In this document: positions 1 through 11,424 of the stretch, one piece after another
Numbering within the stretch: position 1 is the first letter of the stretch
Layout of the letters: each line of letters opens with the position of its first letter
NCBI RefSeq assembly: GCF_020520425.1
Contig: NC_079490.1
Span: 3,658,001-3,722,000 of the forward strand
From: Spinacia oleracea
Taxonomy: Eukaryota > Streptophyta > Magnoliopsida > Caryophyllales > Amaranthaceae
DNA: 64,000 nucleotides
Direction: 5' to 3'
The notes under the pieces: model-generated
Databases searched by the model: none
Told to the model about the DNA's origin: nothing
Seen by the model: only the letters and a program-made list of their open reading frames with translations
Translations under genes and position numbers: made by a program

Positions 1-2
1 TG

Positions 3-947
3 CCCCCAAGCTTCTTGGGTGATGAAGAGGCGTCGGTTATATGGCCTTTCGCTGATCGCTTGATCTTGCCTACGACGTATCGACGATATCACGAGGTGGA
101 TCCTCTTCCTGTCGCGTCGGACGCAGCTGAGCTTAGTCTGCGGGTGAGTTTTATTTAGTTTTTTCTTCTTTTTTGTTTGCGAAAGATGTATGTTGTGTAA
201 ATCTGTTTTGGCATTGGTTTTGCGCAGGCGTCGCAGGCTGCCTTGGCTGTACGTAGGCAGTGTTCGTTGCTGTGCGACGAGGTGACGAATGCAAGGCAGC
301 TGACAGCGACGGCGAAGAAGGCGGCCGCGTCGTGGGAAGCGAAGTGGAAAGCTGCTGAGAAAAAGGTCGTGGATCTTGCTGCGGTGGTTAAGGCCAAGGG
401 TGATCAATTGAAAGGTAAGGATAAGCAGTTAGCCGACGTGGCTAAAGAACTGGAGAAAGTGAAGGAGGAGTTGACCTCGACGACGGAGGAGTTGGATGGA
501 TTGAGGAGCTTGTACGACGCCCTGCAGGAGGAGGCGAAGGACGTCGAGGCTCTTGCTATATGGAGGACGCGGGCGCAGATGATGTATTCCTGCCTGATTG
601 GGGAGACTAGCCTTTGGCCGTGTCAAAAGGAGGTGGATGACTATCTGGCTAATGGCGGTACCATGGCTGACCTGTCGGTGCCTGTGGTGGATTCGGAGGA
701 GTTGGCGAAGACGGCTGACACTGCTAGTACTGAGGCGACGGAGGTGGATGCGGCTTTGTTGGTGGTGAGTGCGCCTGTTCCGGACCAAGAGGGGGAGGTT
801 TTAGCTGTTGGGTGCGAGGAGGAGGCCCTCGTCGTCGTTTCTCAAGGCGGGGCGTTGGATGTGGCGTCGGTGGAGGTGCCAGTCGTGCCCCCAGAGCAAG
901 AGTCGGAGCAGGAAGCCGTGGCCTCTACTCAGGAAGAAGGGATGTAA
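3..947 (+). CDS. Antisense accessory ORF of the Tat element, C-terminal part, two exons
   Basis: Plus-strand ORF running against the retrotransposon's own genes, in the region between pol and the 3' LTR, where Tat elements carry extra antisense ORFs. Exon 1 is open from the window edge (frame starting at 3) to 143; the donor CGG/GTGAGT opens an 84-bp intron (144-227) closed by TGCGCAG; exon 2 is 228-947. Both splice sites are phase 0 and the frame is open across the junction, whereas exon 1 read through meets a TAG in the intron. The exon 2 product is rich in Ala, Lys, Glu and Val, with a Lys/Glu-rich heptad-like stretch (about 300-560) predicted to be a coiled coil and an acidic Val/Glu-rich tail. 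The N-terminus lies left of the window; the fragment at 27991 in another copy probably shows what it looks like. Function unknown. Confidence 0.7.
144..227 (+). other. Intron of the antisense accessory ORF
   Basis: GTGAGT donor, T-rich interior and TGCGCAG acceptor, 84 bp, phase 0. Contains an in-frame TAG, so splicing is needed to join the two open segments. Confidence 0.65.
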
Positions 948-1462
948 TAGTTTGTAGTTTTCGAATTTCTGTTGGTTTTTGTGTTTTGTTGGTGAACTTC
1001 TTTACTCGTCGTCGATGGCGGCGACGAGGTGATTTGGATGACTTGTGTTTTGTTTTTGTGTTTGGAATGTTTTCATTCGTCGTCGGTAGTGGCGACGCGG
1101 TGTTTGGATAATGTTTTGTGTTTGAATTTCGGAGGTCGTGGCCTTAGGGGTCGCGCGTCGTGTATGTTAAGTTTGTTTTTCTTTTCCTTAGTCGTCTGTT
1201 CTTTATGGTTATCCCGTTGCGTTTTGATGTCTTAGTTTCGTGTAGCAAATGCTTTGCAAGTAATAAGTATTGAACCGACTGATGTGTAAAATCATACCTG
1301 CGTTGTTAGTTCGTTGTCTCTTGTGATCTCGTTCTGAGTCGTACGTTGTTGCTTATGGATATCATTCGTCGTGCGTCTTGCATTCTGCAAAAGAAAACAG
1401 GGGTCGCTAGGAGGGTTGGCCGTTGGGGATGCCAACGGCCCTCCGATGCCTAAGTCAGTAAT

Positions 1463-1499
<37 letters not shown>

Positions 1500-1571
1500 A
1501 AATAAAATAAAACGATAAAGAAAAGTAAAGACGACGGTGTGACGACTGATAAAATTGGTCACGACGAGACT
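948..1571. other. Non-coding spacer between antisense ORF and pol end, with T/A homopolymer
   Basis: Region where the accessory ORF (plus) and pol (minus) converge. T-rich and G-rich, with a long T run followed by A-rich sequence at about 1466-1517. No credible gene; the short ORFs at 812-1235 are low-complexity. It probably holds the 3' end signals of the accessory transcript. Confidence 0.6.
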
Positions 1572-4418
1572 TCAAAAATGGTAGAGTTTAAGATGTGTTG
1601 CGTTCCAGCTTCGGGGGACCGACTTGCCATCTTTGGTAATGAGTCTGTATGCCCCCTTCCCGACGATTTTTTCGATCAAGTACGGTCCTTCCCAAGCTGG
1701 TGCTAACTTACCCGCGTTTAATTCTTTCGTGTTTTGAAATACTCTGCGCAGTACCCAATCTCCTTCTTTGAACATTTTCACTTTGACATTTTTGTTGAAG
1801 CATTTTGCCACGATCTGTTGTTGTGACGCCATTCTTATCAATGCTGCTTCCCTGAGATCTTCTGTGTTGTCGAGGTTTTCGCTGAGTTCTACGTCGTTTT
1901 GCTCTGGCGTCATGAGTCCATATCGTGCACTGGGCAACGTCACTTCAGGGGGAAGTACCGCTTCGCACCCGTAAACGAGTGAGAAGGGAGTCTGTCCCGT
2001 CGCCGTCCTAGGTGTTGTCCTGTTGGCCCATAGGATGGATGGCAATTCTTCTGCCCATCGCCCCTTCTTGTCGTCCAACCGCTTTTTCAGCGACGCGATG
2101 ATCGTTTTGTTGCTGGATTCTGCCTGTCCGTTTGCTTGGGGGTATCTGGGCGTCGACGTCTTTAGCTCGATGTTCCATGTTTTGCAGAAAGCTCTTGTCT
2201 TGTCGCTGATGAATTGTGATCCGTTGTCGCAGATGATTTCTGACGGTATTCCGAACCTGCATATTATGTTAGTCCATATGAACGAGCATACCTCTTTGTC
2301 CCTTACTTGTTGGAATGCACCTGCTTCTATCCACTTGGAAAAATAATCTGTTAGGGCTAACATGAAGACCTTTTGTCCTGGGGCGACGGGCAATTTGCCA
2401 ACGATGTTCATCCCCCATTTCATGAAAGGCCACGGAGTTAGGGTTGGATGCAAGAATTCGGATGGTTTATGTGTCATACCTGCGTGTCGTTGGCACTTGT
2501 CGCACTTGGATACGTACCTCATGTAGTCCTTAAGCATTGTTGGCCAATAGTATCCATTTCTTTTGATTCTGGTTGATAAGCTTCGTCCTCCTTCGTGTCC
2601 TCCGCATTCTCCTTCGTGGTATTGTTTCAATAGTATTTCCCATTCGATCTCTTCGGCACATCGCATCAACATTCCGTTTGCTGATCGCTTAAATAGTACG
2701 TCCTGCAAAATAACATATCGTGAAGCTTTGAAAAGTATCTTTCTGGCGTCTAGCTTGTCGTCGGGTAGAGTTTCGTGCTTTAGGTAATCGAAGATGGGTT
2801 TGGTCCAACTGTCTGTGTTTAAGGTTGATAGGACGAGGCTGGCGTCTTGTGGTATGTCTTTTTCGACGGCGGGCGACAGTAGGTGTACTAGAGGTATGGT
2901 CGAGAATGGTGATTTTCTGAGTGCGGATCCTAGGTTGGCAAGGGCGTCGGCTTGCGTGTTTAGGTCTCTTGGGACTTGTTTGATGGAGAAGGGTTTGAAT
3001 TTGGAAGTTAACTCTTTTTCTTTCTCGAGATACAAGGTCATTTTTAGGTCTTTAGCTTCGTAGTCGCCGTTAATCTGGTTGACGATTAGTTGTGAGTCGC
3101 TGAAGATGTTGAGTCCGCTTGCCCCTAATTCCATAGCTAATGTCATTCCGGCGATTAGCGCCTCGTATTCTGCTTCGTTGTTAGTTGCCTTGAAATCGCA
3201 GCAGATTGCCTGTGCTATCATGTCCCCTTGTGGTGACTTTAGTACGACGCCTAAACCTGCACCACGAAAGTTAGATGAGCCGTCGACGAAGAGTGTCCAT
3301 ATTCCTTCTATGTTGTTGATGAGTTTGACTTCGTCGTCTGCTATCCTCTCTAAGTCGGGGCTGAAGTCTGCCACAAAATCTGCTAGGGCCTGTGATTTTA
3401 CAGCCGTCCTTGGTTGATACTTGATGTCGAACCTTCCTAGTGCCATTGTCCACTTCTCCATTCGACCTGTCAGTTCTGGCCTACGCATCACGGACTTGAT
3501 TGGATAGTTAGTCATCACCACTATTTGGTGAGTTTCAAAATAATGCCTTAGTTTTTTGGCTGCGGTAACGAGTGCTAAAACGAGTTTTTCGAGGGAAGAA
3601 TACCTGGTCTCTGCTTCCAGTAGTGACTTACTGATGTAATAAATGGGTAGTTGTTGTGCTTCGTCCTCTCGAGCTAGGACCGCGCTCACTGCCGTCGAGC
3701 TAACGGCTAAATAGAGTTGTAAGACTTCTCCTTCTTTTGGCTTGGATAGGAGGGGCGGCGACATCATGTATTTTTTGAGGTTCTGCAGGGCTGCTTCGTG
3801 GTCGTCGGTCCAGTTAAACCCCTTGTTTTTGCGCAGGACGTCGTAAAATAATCGACACTTGTCCGACGACCGTGATATAAAACGGTTCAGTGCCGCCACT
3901 CTCCCTGTCAAGCGTTGTACCTCCTTTATGTTCCGCGGGGATTGAATGTTGATGATCGCGCGCACTTGGTCGGGGCTGGCCTCGATTCCTCGTTGGGTGA
4001 CGATGTAACCTAAGAATTTTCCTGCGGACACTCCGAAAGAACATTTAGTCGGGTTAAGTTTCATACCGTACTTTTTTAGTATGTCGAAGGATTGTCGTAA
4101 GTGTTCCACGTGATCGTCAGCCTTCCTCGATTTCACCAGCATGTCGTCAATGTATACCTCCATTGTGTCTCCGAGTTGGTCTTTAAACATCTTGTTGACT
4201 AATCTTTGGTACGTCGCACCTGCATTTTTAAGACCAAAAGGCATGACTTTATAACAATAAATTCCTCTATCTGTTACAAAAGATGTTTTTTCCTGGTCGT
4301 CTGGGTGCATAAGGATTTGGTTGTATCCTGAGTAGGCGTCCATGAATGTGAGTAGCTCGTGTCCGGCTGTGGCGTCGACCAGGGCGTCGATGTGCGGTAG
4401 AGGGAATGGGTCCATGGG
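1572..4418 (-). pseudogene. pol: Tat pol: RT, RNase H, second RNase H, integrase (frameshifted, integrase site mutated)
   Basis: Long open frame covering most of RT through integrase. RT catalytic motif YIDD is at 4154-4143. It is followed by the usual gypsy RNase H (about 3800-3370) and a second RNase H starting at a FVDGSS motif (about 3310-2930), the Tat signature. Integrase has its zinc-binding His/Cys region (about 2625-2490) and a core whose second Asp (CDNGSQ, 2228-2226) and Glu (QAESS, 2120-2118) are spaced as DX35E. The first catalytic Asp is replaced: the motif reads WGMN, codon AAC at 2408-2406, where the family has WGMD. The frame joins the upstream RT segment only after a one-base shift in the CCC run near 4415-4420; the open frame extends to an ATG at 4460 but those first codons read the wrong frame. 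Ends at a stop at 1572. Confidence 0.9.
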
Positions 4419-4855
4419 CAAGCTTTGTTGATATCTGTGAAGTCGATGCAGACTCTCCATTTTCCGTTCTTTTTGCTGACGACGACGACGTTTGCTAACC
4501 AGTCTGGATATTTGACTTCTCTGATCTTCCCTGAATCTATCAGGTTTTGGACTTCTTCGTCTATGATTTTATTCCTTTCGGGTGCGAACTTACGTCGTTT
4601 CTGTTTTACCGGTCTGAAGCTGGGGTCGACGTTGAGCTTGTGGGTAATCACGTCTGGGCTGATTCCTGTCATGTCCTCGTGCGACCAAGCGAAACAGTCC
4701 GAGTTTTCTCTTAGAAACGACACTATCTGACTTTTGATGTTGTCAGGCAGTGAGGCTCCGATCCTTATGACTTGGTCTGGCTTTGTCTGGTCTAGTACTA
4801 TCTCGTCGATTTGTTGGTCGTCGGGGTCGTCCGACGTCGACCCTGGATGTAATTG
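4416..4855 (-). pseudogene. pol: Tat pol N-terminal segment (start of RT)
   Basis: Same frame as the gag-protease ORF, beginning directly after its TAG stop (4858-4856). It encodes an acidic linker, then the RT entry with PVKQKRRKF, a VVVVSKKNGKWR motif and CIDFTDINKACP. After ACP the correct frame moves by one base, so a base has been lost in the CCC run, or a minus-one shift would be needed. The open frame itself runs on to 4274 in nonsense sequence. No start codon is needed if the TAG is read through; the first ATG is at 4723. Confidence 0.8.
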
Positions 4856-4861
4856 CTAGAT
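4856..4861 (-). promoter_or_regulatory. In-frame TAG between protease and RT in a TMV-like readthrough context
   Basis: Read on the minus strand, the end of the gag-protease frame is ATC TAG CAA TTA, with the stop at 4858-4856 and CAA TTA following at 4855-4850. The frame stays open on the other side into RT. TAG followed by CAR-YYA is the leaky-stop context known from tobacco mosaic virus replicase. An alternative is a decayed CAG codon. Confidence 0.45.
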
Positions 4862-6001
4862 GGGTGACTTGGATGGTTTCAGTGCTGTCTCGTAACATTT
4901 CTTCGCATCCCTTTGCTGCCCTTTGATTTCCATGACCCCCCACTTGGTTGGAAACTTGATTGATTGGTGATATGTTGATGGCACTGCCTTCATTTTGTGG
5001 ATCCATGGTCGTCCTAGGATGACGTTGTACGCTGATGGACAATCGACGACGTTGAACTTGGTCATCATGTTGACGCCTTCTGCGTATGTAGGCAGCGATA
5101 TCTCTCCTACCGTCCGTAGTGCTTCTCCACTGAACCCTACCAGGACTGTTGATCTCCTTACTATGTTTTTCTCTTCTAATCCCATTTCTTGTAGTGCTTC
5201 CAAGAACAGTACGTTGGCTGAGCTTCCGTTGTCGACCAGTATCCTTTTGATCAATGCGTTCCCTATTGGGAGAGATATTACCAACCCGTCGTGGTGCTCC
5301 CGCTGTGTATCTACAGAATCTGAATCGTCGAAAGTGATAGCCATTGCGGTCAGGGACCTGTGTAGTGCGGCCTCGTCTTCGGTTTGTCCCTCTTCTACGG
5401 TCTCAGATTCGCCCCTGTTAATTTTTTTAGCTGCAGAAGAGGTTAGTCCACAAATATCAGAACCACCGGAAATAACATTTACCACTTTACTGAATGGTGG
5501 TGGGTCTGGTCGCTCGCTGCTTGTCGCTGGGCCGGGCAGGGTGGTTTGCTCTTTGGAAAATGTTTCTTTTCCCTTGTCGCTCAGCAGTTCCTTTAGATGC
5601 CCCCGTTTCAGGAGGTATGCGACTTCCTTTCTGAGGGAGATGCATTCCTCGGTTGTGTGTCCGTTGTCGCGGTGGAAGTCGCACCATTTGCTCATGTCCT
5701 TCATGGAGTCCGGTCTGTCGTTCTTCCGGGGCCATCTGACTGTTCCACCTACATTTTGAAGGGCGTTCACCACACCTCCAATGTCGACGTTGAAGCCGTA
5801 GTCGGAGATGTTAGGGTGTTCGACCCGCTCGTTCCTGTAAACATTGTTAGTATCATAATACTGATTGACACTTTGTACCTGGTTTTGCCGAACATATGGT
5901 TGGTGTCGCCAATTGTTGTTCCTTGGGGTGTACGATCTTCTGTCGCTGCTGCCCCCTATCGATCGTTGAGATGCTGTTCGGATAACCTCGTCGTCTTCGA
6001 T
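4856..6001 (-). pseudogene. Tat gag C-terminal region and aspartic protease
   Basis: In the same frame as the gag segment upstream, separated only by a TGA at 6004-6002. Begins IEDDEVIRT. It carries the lineage's C/H-rich knuckle-like motif (CDFHRDNGHTTEEC, around 5680) and an aspartic protease site VDNGSSANVLF near 5240-5200 (family form D-[GST]-G-S-S). The open frame from the nearest alternative start begins at 5773, but translation continuous with gag is the natural reading. Ends at the TAG discussed separately. Confidence 0.85.
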
Positions 6002-6838
6002 TCACATCTGGGCGGTGGCCCTTGATCGCACCTCTTCGAAAGTTGCACAGGGATATTTGGTTATTTCCCGGTATAGCTCCGAATTGGGGATGAGGCCTCT
6101 CTTGAACGCCTCAATAGCAGTCCTGACATCACAATTTTTTATACCAATTTTTTCACAATTAAAACGGTTAAAATAATCGCGTACCGACTCGGTTGGCCCT
6201 TGAACCAACCGATAGAGATCACTGGTTTGTTTTTCTAACTGGCGACTGCTGGCGAATTGTTGGTAGAAGGCGTTGATGAGGTCGGACAAACAGGAGATGG
6301 ATCTGGGAGGGACGTTCGTGAGCCATTCCAAAGCTGCTCCATCAAGGGTGCCGCCGAATGATTTGCACATAACAGGTTCTACTAGGTCGTGCGGAATCCC
6401 GATCTGCCACATGCGCTGCTTGTAGAAGTTGACGTGCCTATAGGGGTCGGACGTCCCGTCGTACAGGGTGGTCCAGGTTGGGAGCCGGAGTGTGTGCGGA
6501 ACTGTCACCCTAGCGATCTCTTCGCAGAATGGCGACGCGGCATACCCGTCGGTCGGCTCGGTCTCCACTGGTGTAGGTGCCCCGGGGAACCTGGTCATCA
6601 ACTTCATCAGGCGGGAATAGTGCTTTGTCATGCGTGCATCCATCTTGTTCAGGCGTTGGGTCACCGGATCGGGAGCTTCTTTGTCTTCTTCCTCACGGGT
6701 TTCCTCCTCATCGTCGGTCACATCTTCAAAGTCATCGGGCATCTCGAACGTTAGCTTTTTTGGCTTCCCACCTTTGTAGCGGGACTGGTGCTTGTTGCTC
6801 TTTACAGATTCGAGCTCTTTCTGGAGGGTTTCATTGGA
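6002..6838 (-). pseudogene. gag: Tat gag, middle part, with premature TGA
   Basis: Retrotransposon Gag core: an acidic linker, a proline-rich segment, then the capsid-like region with LPTWTTLYDG, HVNFYKQRM and ALEWLTNVPP. It resumes exactly at codon 28 of the gag that starts at 26950; the 20-kb insertion plus one TGCCC copy is all that separates them. It stops at TGA 6004-6002, where CGA is the likely ancestral codon; reading on in the same frame gives the rest of gag and the protease. Confidence 0.88.
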
Positions 6839-6843
6839 TGCCC
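6839..6843. repeat. Target-site duplication TGCCC, left copy
   Basis: Five-base duplication, matched at 26870-26874, flanking the large-LTR element. Removing one copy with the element restores the gag frame. Confidence 0.95.
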
Positions 6844-9842
6844 TGTAACACCCCGACAATTCTCTCTTTTCTAAAATAATCTTTTAACATAAAACGTAGA
6901 GAATTATCAAGGCATTATCGCCCGTGTGAAAACGTAACGGCTTATTCAGAATTTTGCAGCGGAAAACATAAAACTAACTTTAGGTTTATAAATAATCTAT
7001 TACAGATTTAGTCCCCAAGAATCATCCAACGAAAATAAGGAAATATAAATAGTACGACAAGTTTAAAGTCCCAATTAACAAACCCAAGTTAACTTAGCAA
7101 ATCAAAACTAAATACAAGCTCTCTATTCCCGATCCCAATGATGCAACATCTTCAAACCTGCAGATGGACAATGCTTATTGATCCTTAGAGACTGCTCACC
7201 AAAGATCGGGTCATCACAGGATCAATAAGGCATAGCCATGATCAACATGCACAAGCAAAAGCACGTAATCAGCAAAGCTGAGTACTACATACTAAAACAA
7301 TAATAATCCTAACATAATTCTATTAAACGAACAATCCTAACATGATGCTAATGAAACAAAGGTAAGGGTAAACAATACATTAATTTGAATGCCACACTTG
7401 ACCAGACTAAGCTAGACTGGACTAGACTTTTATAACAATAGTATTATTTTAATTGAAATAGGCAATGGACTGAGCTGTCTACTAGAAACTTCTTCTTCTT
7501 CACTAAGGAAGACGAGGTACGGGCGCGACTCCGTAAACCCCAATGACCTGCGATATCGAGGGACTTTTAAATAAAATAGAACCGGTGATCAATCCGGCCC
7601 CAGAAAAAGTCATAGGCGACCCATGACCCCAACTCCTGATTGTCCGTCACTTTAGACGTGCACAGTCTAAAGCTATTGCTACTCAGTTTCACTTTACATG
7701 ACTTAACTTTTAATACTTGGTTATGACTCATCAAACATAAATATTATATTCAACAAGTAAACACAACTTCTTTTATCTTTGAATTAAGCAAGTGATCACA
7801 AAGATGTCACACAAGACTTATTCCAATTAATTCAACCTTTCCTTTAATATTGATCAACCCCTCTATATGGGTATAAAGTTTCAACTTACTAAACAAGGTC
7901 CTCGGCCCTTATAAAGTAGTGAAAAGCTAAAAGGGAACAATAAACAATCGATCTGAATCAATATATATAATAATCTAATGTTCCCAACCAACATGTTCGT
8001 ATCAATCATCCATACTAACATGTTACGATTCTCATAATGCAATATAAGTTCAATATGTCCGTCCAACAGTATTAAACATGCAATTTCAACCTAACCAAGT
8101 TCGTCAATAATATCAACATAACTAAGTTCAACAACAATCTCAACACAACCAAGTTCACCAACAAGTTCAACATGGTTTCAACAATTAGCACACATTCCAA
8201 GCACACAGGTATGTACGTACCTTGTGTAAACAAACTGATAGGCCACTTTAACGAATTCAAAAGTCGCCCACAAAGAATTCTCCGCCTAAAATAATCAAGA
8301 AACGTACCCAAATCAATTCCTAATAATTTACAGCAACACTAACGTATTCTAAATACATCCTAAACCTATTTAGAACATTCCCCAATATCGAAACTTAATT
8401 AAATAATCTCCAAGCATAATAACTATTAAACTAATGATCCCAAAACGTTCTAAACTCCAATAAAACATCCCTTTTAAAATTTCCAGCAATATAGAATAAT
8501 TTCAAACGTCCACAAAACATAATCAACGTTCTTAAAATCGTAAAAATAATAGCTTTAATAATATATAGTCATTCTATTATGATTTAATCATTAAAAACCT
8601 TAAAAATTCACACTTTAATAATTAAAAACTCTTACTTCAATTCAATTATGTAATCTGAAAATTAAATTATTAATTAAGCATAGTATATAATCTGAAAATC
8701 TAACTTAATCATAAAAGCTTATAATTTATATTCAAGAAACATGAATTAAATTATTAAAACTCCATTAAAACCCTAACTTAACGCAATTAACAAATCTGAA
8801 AATAATTAAATTAATTTCAACAACATTTAATCTGAAATTTCATAACTTAATTATAAAAATCATAAATTTAATTCAAGAAACATAAATTCAAATTAATTAA
8901 ATTAATTAAAACATTTAAATAACTTAGGGTTTAAGAAAATAAACCAAATAGGGAGGAGAGAGAGAGCGACCGGTGGTCAGAGGCACGGCGGCGCGGCAGC
9001 GACGCTGCAGGTGGGCGGCGCAGCGAACGGAGCAGGGCTGGACGGCGGCTCAATGGTGGTGGCTACGACTGCCTTGAGCTTGCGGCATAGTAAGAACGAA
9101 GGGGAGGAGTTCCGGCAAGCGAGAGGGAGAACAAGGAGGAGGACGCGGCGGCGCAACAAGGGGTTGGGCGGCGACGCGGCGGTGGTGCGGCGGCTGGTGG
9201 CTGTTGCACGCAAAACAGCAGAAGCAAATAAGGAGAGGAGGAAAACGAGAGAGAAGAAAGAAACAAAGAAGAAGAGGAAGGAGGAGTTACCACGTACGAG
9301 GGTCGACGGTGGTCGTCGGTGCAGGTGGTGGTCCGGCAGTCAGAGTGCGGTGCGGCGGCTGACAAGGGAGAGGAGAGGGATTGCTGGTGTTGTGCGTGAG
9401 GTTGAAGGAGGATGGAGGGGTTTTGGTTCCACGTGATTTTGAAAAGAGAAAAGGGAGTATTGGTTTGGGTTTTGTTACTTTGGGCTTCACCAATTGGGCT
9501 AGAGTTAGGAGTTTAATTTTAGGATTCGAATCCAAAACCGAAATATGATCGTTTTCTAAATTCAATCGATTTTCGTAATTCAAATTCTTTTTAACTTAAA
9601 ATTCTAAAATTATTCTTTATTGCACAAACCGTTAAAATATTTAGAATATATTTAAATAAAATTAAATATACATTAAATATATAATAAAGTTCTAAAATCG
9701 TTAAATATTTAGAACGTACTTAAAATAAAATAAATATACGTTAATTATATATTTATTACTTAAAATTCATAAATTCTATTTAAATATAAATAATGTACGT
9801 TAATATATATTAATAAAATTTATAACTTTACGGGGGATTACA
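6844..9842 (-). repeat. 3' LTR of the TR-GAG-like element (2,999 bp)
   Basis: Same length and nearly the same sequence as 23871-26869; differences seen at about 7610 (T versus C) and about 9201 (C versus T). Mostly A/T-rich, with a G/C-rich purine-heavy block at about 8950-9440 that includes an AG microsatellite. Short ORFs inside, on both strands, are identical in the two LTRs and look like composition effects rather than genes. Confidence 0.95.
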
Positions 9843-9862
9843 ATCTACCCCTCTTAAAAGAA
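9843..9862 (-). other. Polypurine tract of the TR-GAG-like element
   Basis: Immediately inside the 3' LTR; on the minus strand it reads TTTTAAGAGGGGTAGAT before the LTR's TGTAATCC. Its place fixes the element's orientation as minus. Confidence 0.65.
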
Positions 9863-10284
9863 GTTTCGTCCCGAAACTTGACACGAAATTTCCCACATTT
9901 TCCCCAAAAACTTTTAACTTATTCTTACTAGAGAAGTACTTGTGCCACCTATGTGCACTCTTTTGCCAACTCAAAGCTGTTTGTGTTACTCATGAACACC
10001 TTTTCTTATGCGGAGAGTCTATTTGCTTTGCCTAAACTTGTAAAATTTGCTAAAATAAGCATACAAATGCATAAAAATGCCATAAAATAGGTAAAAAGCG
10101 CGAATTTCTATCGCATTCTACCCCCTTAAAGAAAACGAGTTACGCCCTCGTAACTCACCTCAGGGAATAGCTAACTAAAATTCTCTTTCGACGAATTCTA
10201 TCCTCAAAATTCCTATTTCACTAAAACTACTAACTTTAGACTTTTCACAACAGATGACGAAACAAAAGAACAAGTCACCACGAA
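9863..10284 (-). other. 3' untranslated region of the TR-GAG-like element
   Basis: About 420 bp between the gag stop and the polypurine tract; A/T-rich and without coding potential. In an autonomous relative this would be the end of pol; here pol is missing. Confidence 0.6.
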
Positions 10285-11424
10285 TTAAATAATGCTCAAC
10301 TTGCGCGGAGTTAATAGAAAAGTACCAGAATCTATATCGGTAGATCGTTCATTTTCATTCTGATTCATCATGTACAACTTTCCTGGAGCCTTATCCGGGT
10401 TGTTGTGATCATTTGCAGGCTTATTATAGTTTTCTTGATTGTTTTGTGCCCCTCCAGGCTTTGAATTTTGACCTCCAGACTGGTTAAACCTCACTTGGTT
10501 TCCACCTCCATTACTATTTTGTTCCTTTCTGTGCTTAGTGAAGCACTCATACTCTCTATGCCCCCTTTTCTGACAATAGTTGCAGGTCACTAACTCTCCT
10601 TTGCAGTTCTTACCAGGGTGATTGTTACTGCACATTTTGCAATGATGCACTCTCTTAGAATGGTTCGAGTTGTTGTGGTGCCCTTGATTGTTTCCTCCTT
10701 GCAAATTTCCATTTCCATTCCCATTTCCGTTTCTATTCCTTTTAAAGTTTTCTTGGTTACCCCCATCATTAAAATCTTTTCTCTTTTCCCCAATTACCAC
10801 AGTTTTCTTGTCCTTTCTAGACTGCAGACCATAAATATGAGCAGCTCTCCCATACACTATGTCTAAGGATGTAAATGTTTCTCCACCTAATCCTAATTGA
10901 ATTTCATCAGTCAGTCCTTGCTCAAACCTTTGAGCCTTTAGCTCCTCAGTAGCTACCACCTCAGGTGCAAACCTCGATAAAGCTATAAACTTGCTATAGT
11001 ATTCAGCAATAGTCATATTCCCCATCCTAAGGTTGATGAACTCCTGCGCCTTCTGCTTTCTCATAAAAGGAGGATAAAACTTCCCCCTCAAGGCAACTAT
11101 GAATGAATTCCAATTGAATCCCTCAACAGCACTTAGTCTATTTCCATTTTCTTTCCACCACAAATCGGCTTCATCTTTTAGATATAGGACAGCTTGACTT
11201 ACTCTCATACTCCCAGGGCAACTCACAGCCTCAAATAGTTTCTCAAATTCCCTAATCCAGTTTTCCAGGAAGGTAGGGTCTGCTTGTCCCTTGAAATACG
11301 GTGGCTTGACCTTAGAAAGTCTTTCAAACATTTCCCCTGCAGAATCGGGGCGCTCAGTTCTCTCCTGGGTTAGCTTTTCCGCCAAGAGGCGAATCGCAGC
11401 AGCTAGATCATTGTTGTTGGCCAT
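10285..11424 (-). CDS. gag: Gag of the TR-GAG-like element, ending at the protease border
   Basis: 379 aa from the ATG at 11424 (MANNNDLAAAIRLLAEKL); the open frame extends to 11538 but this Met starts the conserved part. It has the gypsy Gag capsid region (PPYFKGQADPTFLENWIREF, then DEADLWWKEN), a basic Asn/Gly-rich stretch and two zinc knuckles, CKMCSNNHPGKNC and CNYCQKRGHREYEC. The sequence type is that of Tekay/Del-like chromoviruses. After a Gln/Asn-rich linker the protein reaches SGTFLL, where related polyproteins enter the protease, then departs and stops a few residues later. The frame is intact with no internal stops, suggesting it is still under selection or very young. Confidence 0.85.
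   Translation of the reverse strand: MANNNDLAAAIRLLAEKLTQERTERPDSAGEMFERLSKVKPPYFKGQADPTFLENWIREFEKLFEAVSCPGSMRVSQAVLYLKDEADLWWKENGNRLSAVEGFNWNSFIVALRGKFYPPFMRKQKAQEFINLRMGNMTIAEYYSKFIALSRFAPEVVATEELKAQRFEQGLTDEIQLGLGGETFTSLDIVYGRAAHIYGLQSRKDKKTVVIGEKRKDFNDGGNQENFKRNRNGNGNGNGNLQGGNNQGHHNNSNHSKRVHHCKMCSNNHPGKNCKGELVTCNYCQKRGHREYECFTKHRKEQNSNGGGNQVRFNQSGGQNSKPGGAQNNQENYNKPANDHNNPDKAPGKLYMMNQNENERSTDIDSGTFLLTPRKLSII

Noticed and set aside
6002-6004. TGA in gag as a second readthrough site
   Set aside because: Context ATG TGA ATC lacks known readthrough features and lies within gag; simple CGA-to-TGA decay fits.
9011-9436. 141-aa and antisense ORFs in the 2,999-bp LTRs (also 26038-26463)
   Set aside because: Purine-rich low-complexity LTR block; Arg/Gly-rich or Ser/Pro-rich products without domain.
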